Assembly: GCA_905201175.1 (NCBI GenBank)
Contig: CAJKNC010000021.1
Span: 1-18,867 of the forward strand
DNA length: 18,867 nucleotides
Source: an uncultured Succinatimonas sp.
GTDB lineage: Bacteria; Pseudomonadota; Gammaproteobacteria; Enterobacterales; Succinivibrionaceae
Direction of reading: 5' to 3'
Under the pieces are notes generated by a model. That model was not told where the DNA came from. It saw only the letters and a list, made by a program, of their open reading frames with translations, and did not search any database. Positions 1 through 6,977 of this stretch are shown one piece after another (within the stretch, counting starts at the first letter, position 1; each line of letters begins with the position of its first letter). Both the position numbers and the translations under genes were made by a program.

Positions 1-5
1 TCTGT

Positions 6-51
6 TAGTATGACCTAGAAACTTAAGTGATCAATTTCTGGGGCCATACTA
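6..51. repeat. Hairpin at left window edge, putative mobile-element end
   Basis: An imperfect inverted repeat has the outer arms TAGTATG (6-12) and CATACTA (45-51), followed inward by CC/GG and AGAAA/TTTCT with a small bulge. Read on the minus strand, 53 to 27 matches 18814-18840 at the other end of the window (23 of 28 alignment columns). It supplies the stop codon that ends the TRAP binding-protein fragment right after its last family-like codon. I infer that it is the end of an insertion element. No transposase is visible, so the family cannot be named. Confidence 0.55.
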
Positions 52-297
52 CTGCACGCTTTCGATGTTTTCACGCTCAGAACCTAGCTGTCCGTTGTGG
101 AAGGTTAATACCTTAATTCTGCCGTTGCTTTTTTCATAAACATCCTGTGCAAATTTATCTAGGCTGATGCCGATAGCTCCATCTGCAGCAGAGGCTTGAG
201 CTATACGCAAGGTTACGCCTTTATCGGAGTTATCGCATCCTGAAAGCAGTGCAACAGAACACAATGCTAAGGCTCCACATAAAAGTTTGAGTTTCAT
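49..297 (-). pseudogene. TRAP transporter solute-binding lipoprotein (DctP family), truncated after 82 codons
   Basis: This is the N-terminal fragment of a periplasmic TRAP-transporter substrate-binding protein, which normally has about 320-340 residues. From the ATG at 297 it opens with a lipoprotein signal peptide: Lys2/Lys4, a hydrophobic core and the lipobox LSGC with the lipidated Cys at residue 21. The start of the mature DctP fold follows, with the typical LRIAQAS strand and the stretch NGQLGSERENIESVQ. A GTG three codons upstream lies inside the Shine-Dalgarno GAGG, so ATG 297 is the better start. It lies 32 nt downstream of the sugar-acid dehydratase gene and was probably its import partner. 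The reading frame ends where the sequence shared with the right window edge begins, so the gene is probably broken by a mobile element. The membrane subunits (DctQ/DctM) are not in the window. The substrate is unknown; a sugar acid is inferred from context. Confidence 0.8.
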
Positions 298-329
298 ATA
301 CACCTCATGTTTGTTGATAATTTAATCTA

Positions 330-1577
330 TTAAGGTAAAACTAAGCCGCCGTCACGATTACGTGTCATAGTCCAGGTTGTAACCTCGTCATGGTTTGGAT
401 ATTTAGCAGCAGCTTTTTCATTTAAGATGATGCCCAAGCCAGGACGCTCGTTAGGATAGACATAGCCGTCACGGAATTCAGGCAAGCCGTCAAATACTTC
501 AAGCAAGGCGCCTTCAGGACCTGAGAGCTGCTGAATTACAAAATTAGGCGGACGAATGCCGGACCATTCCTGTACGCCGAAATTAGGTATGGCCAAATCA
601 ATGTGAATATTGGCAGCATGGGCTAAAGGAGACATATCGCCAGGTCCGTGCCATGCAGTGCGAACGCCGAACTGCTCGGCAAATACTGCTAATTTATAGG
701 CAGGAGTAATACCGCCGATTTGGGTAATGTGTACGCGGATAAAGTCAATGAGGCGGTTTATGATGAGCTCTCTATATTGAGCTTCATTGTTAAACAGCTC
801 ACCTTCGGCAATAGGAGTTGAGGTAAGCGCACGCATATTCTTAAAGTATTCAGTCTGATTCAGCGGTAAAGGATCTTCTAGGAAGAATAAATGGCAGGGC
901 TCTAAAGCACGAGCTAATTCAATAGCCTCAGACGGGGCAATACGCTCATGAACATCGTGTACCAAATCGATATCAAAGCCGATCTTAGCACGCAGATCTT
1001 CAAACAGCTTTACGGTTTTGCGGATATATTCTCTGGAGTTTAAATAGATGCCGTCATAGCTGCCGCAGGGAGCGCTCTTAGGGGCTTTAAGATCTAAGCC
1101 GCCGCCGTAGCCGCCTGACTGTACGCGTAAGTGCTTGACGCCCAGATCGCGGTAGTAAGCGATTTGATCGGCAATTTCTTCAACATCTGCACCGTCAACA
1201 TGGCGATATACAGGGACAGCCTTGCGGTAGGCACCGCCTAATAGCTGATATACAGGCATATTGGCCATTTTGCCCTTGATATCCCATAGGGCAATATCAA
1301 TGCCGGCGATAGCGTTGTTTTCAATGCCGCCATTGCGCCAGTAGGCATTTTGATGCATCAGCTGCCAGATTTCATTGATATTCTCGACATCGCGGCCGAT
1401 TAAGAGCGGGCGCAGATATTCAAGAATATAGGTGGTTACAGCTTTGTAGCGATAGGCAAAGGTAGCGCAGCCTAAGCCGTATAGGCCATCTTCAGAGGTT
1501 AAAACCTTAACAACAGTCAGGTTGATGCCTTCAGGAGCGGTGTTAATAACCTCAATGTCGGTAATCTTAACGCTCAT
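330..1577 (-). CDS. Enolase-superfamily sugar-acid dehydratase, ManD/RspA type
   Basis: A 415-residue member of the mannonate dehydratase (ManD) subgroup, often annotated as RspA or as D-galactonate dehydratase family. Such enzymes remove water from aldonic acids such as D-mannonate or D-gluconate to give 2-keto-3-deoxy acids in the cytoplasm. Visible features are an N-terminal capping domain, then a TIM barrel with Mg2+ ligands Asp208 (in LVHDVHE, with catalytic-type His210), Glu234 (FLEDPL) and Glu260 (AEGELFN). The WHGPGDMSP motif with His310 and Asp314 and a closing C-terminal tail follow. Length is normal for the family. The start ATG at 1577 has GGAG six bases upstream. It sits between a GntR regulator upstream and a TRAP binding protein 32 nt downstream, which fits import and breakdown of a hexuronate-derived acid. 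Members of this subgroup differ greatly in activity and many are poor mannonate dehydratases, so the substrate is not assigned. Confidence 0.88.
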   Translation of the reverse strand: MSVKITDIEVINTAPEGINLTVVKVLTSEDGLYGLGCATFAYRYKAVTTYILEYLRPLLIGRDVENINEIWQLMHQNAYWRNGGIENNAIAGIDIALWDIKGKMANMPVYQLLGGAYRKAVPVYRHVDGADVEEIADQIAYYRDLGVKHLRVQSGGYGGGLDLKAPKSAPCGSYDGIYLNSREYIRKTVKLFEDLRAKIGFDIDLVHDVHERIAPSEAIELARALEPCHLFFLEDPLPLNQTEYFKNMRALTSTPIAEGELFNNEAQYRELIINRLIDFIRVHITQIGGITPAYKLAVFAEQFGVRTAWHGPGDMSPLAHAANIHIDLAIPNFGVQEWSGIRPPNFVIQQLSGPEGALLEVFDGLPEFRDGYVYPNERPGLGIILNEKAAAKYPNHDEVTTWTMTRNRDGGLVLP

Positions 1578-1590
1578 TTATTTCTCCATT

Positions 1591-1600
1591 TAAGTTGTCT
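1591..1600. promoter_or_regulatory. Third operator-like half site before the dehydratase gene
   Basis: TAAGTTGTCT here is identical over 10 bases to 2389-2398, the left part of the operator upstream of the GntR gene. The right half is degenerate (AAAAA instead of GACAA). It lies about 15 nt upstream of the dehydratase start, where bound repressor could block elongation or initiation. This is a weak call based on the shared decamer alone. Confidence 0.35.
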
Positions 1601-1620
1601 AAAAAAACTCATTTATTTTC

Positions 1621-1654
1621 AGTACAGCTTGTCACTTGTCTTACAAGCTGTACT
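1621..1654. promoter_or_regulatory. Inverted repeat with embedded GntR-type operator between regulator and dehydratase genes
   Basis: AGTACAGCTTGT (1621-1632) and ACAAGCTGTACT (1643-1654) form a perfect 12-bp dyad around a 10-nt loop. Nested in it, TTGTCTTACAA (1637-1647) differs by one base from TTGTCTGACAA at 2393-2403 upstream of the regulator gene. This suggests a binding site for the GntR protein that controls the dehydratase operon. In RNA the outer dyad could also form a stem between the two genes. No U-run follows directly on the minus strand, so it is not a standard terminator. Confidence 0.55.
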
Positions 1655-1680
1655 GCTTTACGAGGCTTTAAAATTTATTT

Positions 1681-2370
1681 TTAATCCTCGTGATTTTCTA
1701 ATTCCTCTAAAGCATGCTTTAAGTGGCGCGACATCAGATGCGACGCCTTTTTAGCATCATGCTCTTCTAAAGCTTCAAGAATTCTTGCATGAAAATTTAT
1801 GCCGTCTTTAAAGCCGAAAAGGGAATTTATCTGCTTATGGCTTTTTTGGGTATTAGCAAAAATCGCTTTTAAAGTATCGCCAAAGAGCTCATTTCCAGAG
1901 GCATAGCCTAAGGTCTGATGGAAATCGAGATCTGCTTTGATGAAAATTTCCGGCTTCTCGATGCTTTGCTTCATAATATTGTGATAATTGCGCAGCTTAG
2001 CTATCAGGGAGCCGTTATGATTGTTTTCACAGGCTAAGCGGGTTGCCTCAGGCTCAATCAGAAATCTAAACTGCAGGACTTTACTGATATCTGCATAATC
2101 ATGCTCTTGCAGGGATTTAAGATTGCCTAAGCGCTCATCTATTTTATTAGAGATTAAAAAACAGCCGCGGCCCTGTTCAGGCTTTAAAATCCCTAGGGTA
2201 ACAAATTGAGCGATAGCCAGACGCAATGAGGCGCGGCTTACGCCTAAATTCTGAGATAAAACAGTTTCAGAAGGGATTTTTTCACCGACAACCCATGAGC
2301 CGTCCTTGATACAGTTTTTCATGTAATCAATAATTTGGCTTGTAACAGAAGTTCTTTTTATAGCTACCAT
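1681..2370 (-). CDS. GntR-family transcriptional regulator, FadR/FCD subfamily
   Basis: A 229-residue cytoplasmic DNA-binding regulator. Residues 8-72 form the winged helix-turn-helix, with the recognition segment around LSQNLGVSRASLRLAI (38-53) and the wing at GRGCF. Residues about 85-225 form an all-helical FCD ligand-binding domain with the usual metal-binding set Asp147, His151, His194 and His216. Regulators of this subfamily commonly sense sugar acids or short carboxylates and repress adjacent catabolic genes until the ligand binds. It is transcribed first, ahead of the dehydratase and the TRAP binding protein, with 103 nt before the dehydratase. The ATG at 2370 lacks a good Shine-Dalgarno sequence, so expression may be low. 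The operator at 2393-2403 lies just in front and suggests self-repression. The ligand is inferred from context only. Confidence 0.88.
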   Translation of the reverse strand: MVAIKRTSVTSQIIDYMKNCIKDGSWVVGEKIPSETVLSQNLGVSRASLRLAIAQFVTLGILKPEQGRGCFLISNKIDERLGNLKSLQEHDYADISKVLQFRFLIEPEATRLACENNHNGSLIAKLRNYHNIMKQSIEKPEIFIKADLDFHQTLGYASGNELFGDTLKAIFANTQKSHKQINSLFGFKDGINFHARILEALEEHDAKKASHLMSRHLKHALEELENHED

Positions 2371-2392
2371 TGTCTATCTGTGCTCATGTAAG

Positions 2393-2408
2393 TTGTCTGA
2401 CAAGTATA
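2393..2408 (-). promoter_or_regulatory. Operator and overlapping -10 element of the GntR gene
   Basis: TTGTCTGACAA (2393-2403) is a perfect 5-1-5 dyad of the kind bound by FadR-subfamily regulators. On the minus strand it follows directly after TATACT (2408-2403), a plausible -10 hexamer, so a bound repressor would sit on the transcription start. A second TATACT lies about 16 nt further upstream. The same dyad recurs, with one change, at 1637-1647. The promoter call is tentative; the operator call rests on dyad symmetry plus recurrence. Confidence 0.5.
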
Positions 2409-2612
2409 TTTGTTTACTAGTATAGCCGATCTTAAAAATATAAATGTGAAGTCAATCCCAATTTCAATTTATATTTGCATGAAGTTATGTTATCAATTGC
2501 TGAGCTTGCAGATACAAATGCAGTTAATTGCTTGAATTAAAGACTATTTATAAGCCATTCTATAATTTATGGCGGGCAGAAAATTACAGCTGATATTTAA
2601 TGACAGAATATT

Positions 2613-2649
2613 AATGACCATATAACTGAAATGTCAGTATACGGCCATT
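2613..2649 (-). terminator. Hairpin downstream of sppA
   Basis: On the minus strand AATGGCCGTATACTGA and TCAGTTATATGGTCATT pair over about 16 bp with two G-U pairs and one bulged base. The stem begins five bases after the sppA stop codon. No clear U-tract follows, so it may be a weak or factor-assisted terminator or an RNA 3'-end protecting stem. The remaining 2409-2612 is AT-rich with no visible gene. Confidence 0.45.
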
Positions 2650-2654
2650 AAAAT

Positions 2655-4601
2655 TTAGTTTATCTGCAGCTTTAAAGGAGAAATTGCCATTAAAGACGGA
2701 GTATTGAGCTTATTTTTTGATTTTTCAGTTAAATCTAACAGTACTTTTGTCAGCTCATCAGGAAGATAGGAGCTGAACTTTTTAAAGAACAAGCTCTGCA
2801 AAAAGCCCAGATTCTCTTCCTGAGAGGGCACCATGTTTACAAGCGGCAATAAATCTCCGTTTTGATTAGCCAAAAGCTCGTTTAAAAGCTTATAGGCGTA
2901 GTCTTTGCCGCCGATCCCGTCAATCAGGCCTTGAGCATCTTTAGCTACAAATATTTTGCCCTCGGCAAAGCTTTTATAGTCAAGATCTTTTAGCTGCGGA
3001 CGGTTTTTTACAACCAAATCTATAAATTTTCTATAGATGCCTGCTACGGAGGCTGTATTTAAAGTCATTTCATAAGAGCTCATAGGCTTGGCGATATTGG
3101 TATTGGCCAATTCGTGAGTAACTACGCCGTCCTGGCTTACGCCGTATTCATTTAAAAGCTTGTCAAAGCCAAAGCTCATGCCGAAAACGCCGATAGAGCC
3201 GGTAATGGTTTCCTCAGTAGCGACAATCTTATCGGCATGCGAGGCAATCCAGTAAGCGCCGGAAGCTCCTACGCCATTGAAGGATACTACGATTTTCTTG
3301 CCGGCATTTTTCACTCTTGTTAAGGCACGGGCGATCTTTTCAGAGCCGACTACGCTGCCGCCGCCTGAATTGATATAGAAAAGAACGCCTTTGATATCGT
3401 CATCCAGGGCAATTTTGTCTAACAGCGGCACTAAGTTCTTAGGGCTGAAGTCGCTGATTTTAGACGGCGTATCGACAATGTCGCCGATGCCGTAGATGCA
3501 GGCAAGCTTTGCCCCTGTATTTAGGCTTTTATCCTTATTTGCATAGAGCCTTAAATAATCGCTGTAGGCTATGTTTTTAGGGGTATAGAGCGTATGGTCT
3601 TTAAGTCCGTATTCCTTGCTTAGGCGCAATTGCAGCTGCTCGAAGCTTTCGACCTTATCGCAGAAATTTAAATTTAAGGCTAAAGCTGCAAAGCTGTTTT
3701 CATTTTGCTTAAGCTTATCGATGTAATTTTGAGGATTGCTTAAAAGACTTTCAATTTGAGCGCTGCTGCCGATCCGCTGCCTGATCTTATGGAGATATTC
3801 CTGCCAGATCTGAGCGGCTATATGCTGATATTCAGCTTTAACTCCGGATGACATGTCATTGCGGATGAAGGGTTCAACAGCTGATTTAAATTCACCGGCT
3901 CTGAAGATATAGGGGGTAATCTTAAAGCGGTCAAACAGATCTTTATAATAGAGAGTATTAAGCCCTATGCCCTTAAAGTCAATTCTGCCTAAGGGATCTA
4001 AAACGATTTCATTTGCATGCGAGGCTATGATGTAGCTAGTCTGATTATAGCTTGAGGCAAATACTATAACCTGTTTCTTTTCACCCTTGCGTGAGGTTTG
4101 AAAAATATCCAAAGCCTTGCCGATACGCTCAGCCATGGCCATGCTGATGGAGCTCATATTATCTAGATTGATAAGCAGAGCGCGGATGTCAGGATCGGTA
4201 CTGGCAGCCTTTAAAGTTTTTTCAATATCATCGATGCTGTGATAATTAGTGCCGCTGAGACTTTGATTGAGTTCTCGGGAAAGAACGTCAATATCGCTTT
4301 CAGAAAAAGGCATTTCACTGATTACGCCTGCAAGAGGCATATATAAAAGGGCTTCCTTCTGTACAGGCTGGCTTTGATTCTGGCCCTGTATAACCGTCTG
4401 CGGAAATTCCTTAACATTATCGGCAAATTCAATAGCCAGCCAGACTACCAGGCACAAAACCAGCAAGACGGCATTGCTGATGAAATTGCGGATAAAGGTT
4501 AAGGCTGCGCCTATAAAGCACAATGCTTTTAAGATAAATTTACAAAGCCTGTGGCGAGGCGCAGGCGGCGTGATTTGCTTTTGCGGATTTTGAAAATCCA
4601 T
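2655..4601 (-). CDS. sppA: Signal peptide peptidase SppA, 67K type
   Basis: A membrane-anchored serine protease of family S49 that cleaves leftover signal peptides, and possibly misfolded membrane proteins, in the inner membrane. It is the long, duplicated form: an N-terminal transmembrane helix (about residues 46-66, counting from the upstream TTG), an N-terminal S49-like repeat carrying the general-base lysine in GEFKSAVEPF (Lys243 in that numbering), and a C-terminal repeat carrying the nucleophile in GVGASGAYWIAS (Ser451). These match Lys209 and Ser409 of E. coli SppA. The ATG at 4601 is chosen because GGAG lies six bases upstream. The frame is open up to a TTG at 4613, but that codon lies next to the ribosome-binding site itself. 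The predicted protein is 648 aa. It follows the SPFH and NfeD genes, families often linked with membrane proteolysis, but an intrinsic terminator separates them. Confidence 0.93.
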   Translation of the reverse strand: MDFQNPQKQITPPAPRHRLCKFILKALCFIGAALTFIRNFISNAVLLVLCLVVWLAIEFADNVKEFPQTVIQGQNQSQPVQKEALLYMPLAGVISEMPFSESDIDVLSRELNQSLSGTNYHSIDDIEKTLKAASTDPDIRALLINLDNMSSISMAMAERIGKALDIFQTSRKGEKKQVIVFASSYNQTSYIIASHANEIVLDPLGRIDFKGIGLNTLYYKDLFDRFKITPYIFRAGEFKSAVEPFIRNDMSSGVKAEYQHIAAQIWQEYLHKIRQRIGSSAQIESLLSNPQNYIDKLKQNENSFAALALNLNFCDKVESFEQLQLRLSKEYGLKDHTLYTPKNIAYSDYLRLYANKDKSLNTGAKLACIYGIGDIVDTPSKISDFSPKNLVPLLDKIALDDDIKGVLFYINSGGGSVVGSEKIARALTRVKNAGKKIVVSFNGVGASGAYWIASHADKIVATEETITGSIGVFGMSFGFDKLLNEYGVSQDGVVTHELANTNIAKPMSSYEMTLNTASVAGIYRKFIDLVVKNRPQLKDLDYKSFAEGKIFVAKDAQGLIDGIGGKDYAYKLLNELLANQNGDLLPLVNMVPSQEENLGFLQSLFFKKFSSYLPDELTKVLLDLTEKSKNKLNTPSLMAISPLKLQIN

Positions 4602-4612
4602 ATTTAACTCCA

Positions 4613-4648
4613 AAAAATAGCTAAGATTTCGAAGTCTTAGCTATTTTT
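4613..4648 (-). terminator. Intrinsic terminator between the SPFH gene and sppA
   Basis: AAAAATAGCTAAGA (4613-4626) and TCTTAGCTATTTTT (4635-4648) form a 14-bp perfect stem with an 8-nt loop. On the minus strand the stem ends in TATTTTTTGG, giving a good U-run. The run touches the GGAG ribosome-binding site of sppA, so sppA must be reached by read-through or be transcribed from a promoter inside the upstream gene or the hairpin. Confidence 0.8.
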
Positions 4649-4653
4649 ATTAT

Positions 4654-5601
4654 TTATTTCTGCGGTTGTTTATTAGCTGCGGCAATCTTCATTACTGAGC
4701 TTACTAAAGAGGAGATGTCTCCTAAATTGTTAGGTACGATTAAGGTATTGCCTTCTTTAGCAAGCTTGCCGAAGGCTTCAATATACTGCTCTGCTACTTT
4801 AAGATTTACGGCAGTATCACCGCCGACGGTCTGCGTAGCTACGGCAATTTGACGGATAGCTTCTGCAGAAGCTTTAGCCATCATTAAGGTTGCCTGAGCC
4901 TTACCCTCGGCAATATTTATCTCAGACTGCTTTTCACCCTCTGATTTGGCAATAGCGGCTTCACGCTCGCCGTTTGCAATATTGATTTGCTCTTGCTTGC
5001 GGCCTTCAGATTCAAAGATCACGGCTCTTTTTTCTCTTTCTGCCGTAATCTGACGCTGCATTGCCTGTAAAACAGCTTCAGGAGGCGTGAGATCTTTGAT
5101 TTCATAGCGCAGCACCTTAACGCCCCAGTTTACTGCTGCTTCATCTACAGCGGCTACAACCTGAGTATTTATCAGGTCGCGTTCTTCAAAGGTTTGATCC
5201 ATGACCATTTTGCCGATTACAGAGCGCAGGGTTGTCTGTGCCAGCTGCGTAATGGCTATTAAGTAGTTAGAGGTGCCGTAGCTTGCTCTTTGGGGATCGG
5301 TTACCTGAAAGTAGAGCACTCCGTCTACAGACAGCTGCGTATTATCGCGGGTGATGCAGACCTGCGAGGGCGTATCTAAGGGAATTTCCTTTAAGGAATG
5401 CTTATAGGCTACTCTATCGATAAAAGGAATAATAAAGTTTAAGCCCGGGTTTAAGATTTTATGAAATTTGCCGAAGCGTTCTATTACGAATGCAGTTTGC
5501 TGCGGGATTACCATAAATGACTTCATTGCAAAAATGAAGGCAAATACAATCAGAACTATGGCGGCAATAAATCCAACATCGAGATTAGCAATACCTTCCA
5601 T
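4654..5601 (-). CDS. qmcA: SPFH/stomatin-family membrane protein, QmcA-like
   Basis: A 315-residue inner-membrane protein with one N-terminal transmembrane helix (about residues 9-31). An SPFH/PHB domain follows (about 30-190, beginning FMVIPQQTAFVIERFGKF), then a long Ala/Glu-rich coiled coil (about 190-255, repeated EGE and KAxA segments). These proteins form large ring-shaped oligomers that organise membrane proteins and modulate proteases such as FtsH. The best match I recognise is E. coli QmcA, which is also paired with an NfeD-like protein (YbbJ). The start ATG has AGGAG eight bases upstream. The NfeD-like gene ends 14 nt before it, so the two are co-transcribed, and a strong terminator follows. 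No residues look unusual. Confidence 0.88.
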   Translation of the reverse strand: MEGIANLDVGFIAAIVLIVFAFIFAMKSFMVIPQQTAFVIERFGKFHKILNPGLNFIIPFIDRVAYKHSLKEIPLDTPSQVCITRDNTQLSVDGVLYFQVTDPQRASYGTSNYLIAITQLAQTTLRSVIGKMVMDQTFEERDLINTQVVAAVDEAAVNWGVKVLRYEIKDLTPPEAVLQAMQRQITAEREKRAVIFESEGRKQEQINIANGEREAAIAKSEGEKQSEINIAEGKAQATLMMAKASAEAIRQIAVATQTVGGDTAVNLKVAEQYIEAFGKLAKEGNTLIVPNNLGDISSLVSSVMKIAAANKQPQK

Positions 5602-5615
5602 GAAAAGTTCTCCTT

Positions 5616-6026
5616 TTATAAAGACTTAACTAAAATTAAATTAGGACCGGATATCTTATCTATATACCAAACGCCGGCCTGTAAATCACCCTGCTGAGCA
5701 TATGCCTTCCAAGATGCGCCGCGGTACTGAACTATAGCAGATCCGTCCTCTGAAACCTCTTTAACGGTAACTCTTTGTCCTTTATCCAGATTATTATCCA
5801 TAGAGCAGTGTTTCTTTAAGCGGTTGCGTATGTTCCAGGCTATAAAAACGCCAATGAAGGTTATAACTCCAAAAACAGTGCATTGAAATGTCAGACTTGC
5901 GCTAAGGTAGGCCGCCAGGGCTGCGGCAAGCGAGCCTAGAAAGACAGCTAGCAGATAAATCGTGCCTAAGAGAATTTCGCTGATTAAAATTAAGGTTGCT
6001 ACAATCAGCCATATAAGCGTAATCAT
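5616..6026 (-). CDS. NfeD-like membrane protein, short form
   Basis: A 136-residue protein with two or three hydrophobic helices in the first 67 residues, then a basic loop (NIRNRLKKH) and a soluble C-terminal beta domain (about 80-136; GQRVTVKEV ... GASWKAYA) of the NfeD OB-fold type. Short NfeD proteins partner with SPFH proteins encoded next to them. E. coli YbbJ beside QmcA is the known parallel. It lies 14 nt upstream of the SPFH gene and 11 nt downstream of a small membrane-protein gene, so all three form one transcription unit. The exact biochemical role of the family is not established; a scaffold or assembly role in the membrane is the usual suggestion. Confidence 0.85.
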   Translation of the reverse strand: MITLIWLIVATLILISEILLGTIYLLAVFLGSLAAALAAYLSASLTFQCTVFGVITFIGVFIAWNIRNRLKKHCSMDNNLDKGQRVTVKEVSEDGSAIVQYRGASWKAYAQQGDLQAGVWYIDKISGPNLILVKSL

Positions 6027-6037
6027 TTAAAGGCTCC

Positions 6038-6460
6038 TTATTTAAGCTTAGGAGAGGCTTTTTTTAAAGCTTTTTTATTTTTGGTATTTTGCAGTGATGC
6101 AATGCAAATAATTATGCAGACAAAGGAAAGAAATACGATCAGCCCTGGATCAAAAGACAAAATAGAGCCGACAAAGCCTACCACAAATATAGCAATCACG
6201 CATAGCGAAATAATCAAAAAAGTATAGCTGCGGGGCTTTGCTGCAGCTTGTTCCTTTTTAGCAAATTTTTTAAATACGGTATTTTGATTAAAAGACTTTT
6301 TGGGATTTATCCTTCTTTTATTAGCCTTTATGAGGCTTGCCTCATATTGAAGGCTTTGACTTGTTAAAGCTAGATTTAGGCGCTGCAGCTGTTCTCTTTC
6401 AAGCTCTTGAATTAGGGCAACATAATCTCCGTCAATTAGTTCAAAAGGACTAGATGCCAT
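6038..6460 (-). CDS. Small two-helix membrane protein of unknown function
   Basis: I do not recognise this 140-residue protein. It has an N-terminal soluble stretch that looks helical (about 10-50, with EL.REQLQRLN), a Lys/Arg-rich linker (about 46-77), and two hydrophobic helices (about 80-100 and 106-125) followed by a strongly basic tail (KNKKALKKASPKLK). The basic linker and tail on both sides suggest both ends face the cytoplasm. AGGAG lies seven bases before the ATG, and the gene ends 11 nt before the NfeD-like gene, so it leads the nfeD-qmcA transcription unit and may act with it. It could be a lineage-specific accessory subunit; nothing in the sequence shows an enzymatic role. Confidence 0.75.
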   Translation of the reverse strand: MASSPFELIDGDYVALIQELEREQLQRLNLALTSQSLQYEASLIKANKRRINPKKSFNQNTVFKKFAKKEQAAAKPRSYTFLIISLCVIAIFVVGFVGSILSFDPGLIVFLSFVCIIICIASLQNTKNKKALKKASPKLK

Positions 6461-6977
6461 TTAAATGCTCCTGAAATATATTCATTTGTTCATGCTTCTA
6501 TGGTAGTCAAAAAAAAAGCGCAATGCCAAGATTTTTACGTATTTACTAAGTTTTTGAAATTAAATTTTAATTTAAAGCATTCTCTTAAATGCAGGCCCTT
6601 TTAGGATGATAAGGAAGCCGTGCGCAGTGCGAATTTAAAAGTAAAAAGCATTTTTAATAATTTGACTGTGAATTAAATTTTATTTAAAGCTTAAATGCCA
6701 ATTATCTAGGGTTAAAGGCAGAAAAGCTTAAAAATATAATATCTATGTCAGCTGAAAATTATAAATCTCATATATTTTTTATTGCAAAATAAGTTTATAT
6801 GCCTTAAATATGCTGAAATTTTCATAATTAAATCAAAATAAAGGGGATTATTCGCAGGGCAGGCCTCCATTATTGAGATTAAATTGCAATTTGAAAAAAG
6901 AATTTTATTTTTAAGATTGTGATCTCATTTTTTTGGTATAATGCACGATCAAATTTAAATCAGTTTTGGAGGAATTT
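6461..6977. promoter_or_regulatory. Divergent AT-rich intergenic region with guaB promoter
   Basis: About 500 bp without a gene separate the divergent membrane-protein operon from guaB. Near the guaB end, TGGTATAAT gives an extended -10 element (TATAAT at 6937-6942), 35 nt before the guaB start. The -35 region is poor, and TTGTGATCTCA nearby has a TGTGA half site like those bound by CRP. On the minus strand TTGACT lies near 6505 in front of the small membrane-protein gene, without a clear -10. The middle is very AT-rich and I see no gene, RNA fold or repeat in it. Confidence 0.6.
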
